This document shows positions 48,076 through 48,319 of a stretch of 48,319 bases of DNA, piece after piece. This DNA is from Micrococcus lylae NBRC 15355 (GTDB lineage: Bacteria > Actinomycetota > Actinomycetes > Actinomycetales > Micrococcaceae), in contig NZ_BCSN01000009.1 in the NCBI RefSeq assembly GCF_001570885.1, positions 1-48,319 on the forward strand, given 5' to 3'. The translations under genes and the position numbers were made by a program. Below the pieces are notes generated by a model. It searched no databases and was not told the DNA's origin. It was given only the letters and a program-made list of their open reading frames with translations. Position 1 is the first letter of the stretch. Each line of letters opens with the position of its first letter.

Positions 48076-48319
48076 TCAGTGAGAGTCCCCCGCGTAGCCC
48101 GATGGATTGGCCTGTTGCCATGCCCAGAGATCGCGCACCATGGCGTCGGTGTCACGGCAAGCCCGCCACCCCACGGTCTCAGCGATGGCATCCACAGACG
48201 CGCATGACGCAGCGATGTCACCGGGTCGGCGCTCGACGACCTGGAACGGCACCGGACGGCCGGTGACGCGTTCGAACGCCTGAATCATCTCGAAGACCGT
48301 CACCCCTTCGCCGCGGCCG
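48076..48319 (-). CDS. galE: UDP-glucose 4-epimerase, C-terminal part (cut by window edge)
   Basis: The last 80 residues of a GalE-type short-chain dehydrogenase. G-R-G-E-G-V-T-V-F-E-M-I-Q-A-F-E-R-V-T-G-R-P-V-P-F is the conserved segment after the substrate-binding region, and R-R-P-G-D-I-A-A-S-C-A, E-T-V-G-W and the final L-W-A-W-Q-Q-A-N-P-S-G-Y are standard. The enzyme interconverts UDP-glucose and UDP-galactose for surface polysaccharides. The catalytic Y-x-x-x-K and Rossmann domain lie beyond the right edge. The reading frame stays open to base 48319. Confidence 0.9.
   Translation of the reverse strand, partial: GRGEGVTVFEMIQAFERVTGRPVPFQVVERRPGDIAASCASVDAIAETVGWRACRDTDAMVRDLWAWQQANPSGYAGDSH

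Noticed and set aside
1-48319. tRNA or rRNA genes, CRISPR arrays, insertion sequences, prophage genes
   Set aside because: No cloverleaf-like or rRNA-like sequence, no regularly spaced repeat array, and no transposase or phage protein was seen on either strand.

Overview
The window reads as chromosomal DNA of a very high-GC actinobacterium. Almost every codon ends in G or C, and the gene families are typically actinobacterial: DUF3090, SCO1664-type, an NrtR-like regulator beside nadA/nadC, GPP34, and a PolA-like polymerase without a 5' nuclease domain. A Micrococcus or close Micrococcaceae relative is my best guess from gene content; no rRNA is present to confirm it. I see no tRNA or rRNA gene, CRISPR array, insertion sequence or prophage. 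No gene-free stretch exceeds 300 bases.

Layout. 1-127: the upstream region of a gene beyond the left edge, with a good outward promoter and a GTTAC dyad. 128-7618 (minus): a CrtI-like FAD oxidoreductase behind a complete Mrp/Mnh cation/proton antiporter operon (fused A/B, then C, D, E, F, G) in which nearly every gene overlaps the next. 7808-14151: a ZIP metal transporter, an HtrA protease with thiol peroxidase, a patatin-like lipase divergent from tpx, a PACE efflux protein, a ferritin with a DtxR/IdeR-type iron box, and a DUF808 membrane protein. 14305-19606: an alpha/beta hydrolase divergent from an NAD cluster (NrtR-like regulator, nadA, nadC, cysteine desulfurase) that lacks nadB. 19681-24731: a small membrane protein, a frameshifted sodium/glutamate symporter gene, an intact dicarboxylate/amino-acid symporter and a sugar porter. 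24866-31563: a family-A DNA polymerase, a lipoprotein ending in serine-aspartate repeats, a membrane protein, a GPP34 protein, a serine hydrolase, and a FitA-like antitoxin with a broken PIN toxin. 31777-35346: small conserved genes (hypothetical, SIMPL, SixA, ArfB, DUF4921). 35555-41826: a CoA transferase, an AbgT transporter with an M20 amidohydrolase, and a PiT phosphate transporter behind a 19-bp tandem repeat. 41899-44885: a GRAM-like protein and the phosphomutase/DUF3090/SCO1664 trio. 45153-47817: two tandem SfnB-like flavoproteins. 47882-48319: a tiny ORF and the 3' end of galE.

Two themes run through the window. First, at least fourteen genes have a -10 hexamer (NANNNT, usually TAGGNT or TACCCT) exactly 6 or 7 nt before the start codon, which predicts leaderless mRNAs. 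In several cases this also settles the start codon. Two divergent pairs (tpx/patatin and sixA/arfB) pack both promoters into 22-34 bp. Second, gene ends often carry strong GC hairpins, and a recurring form has CGACGAC/GTCGTCG arms instead of a T-tract.

Physiologically the genes cover ion and pH homeostasis, metal supply and storage, peroxide and envelope stress, NAD synthesis, uptake of amino acids, sugars, phosphate and p-aminobenzoyl-glutamate-type compounds, acetate/succinate CoA exchange and possibly organosulfur use.
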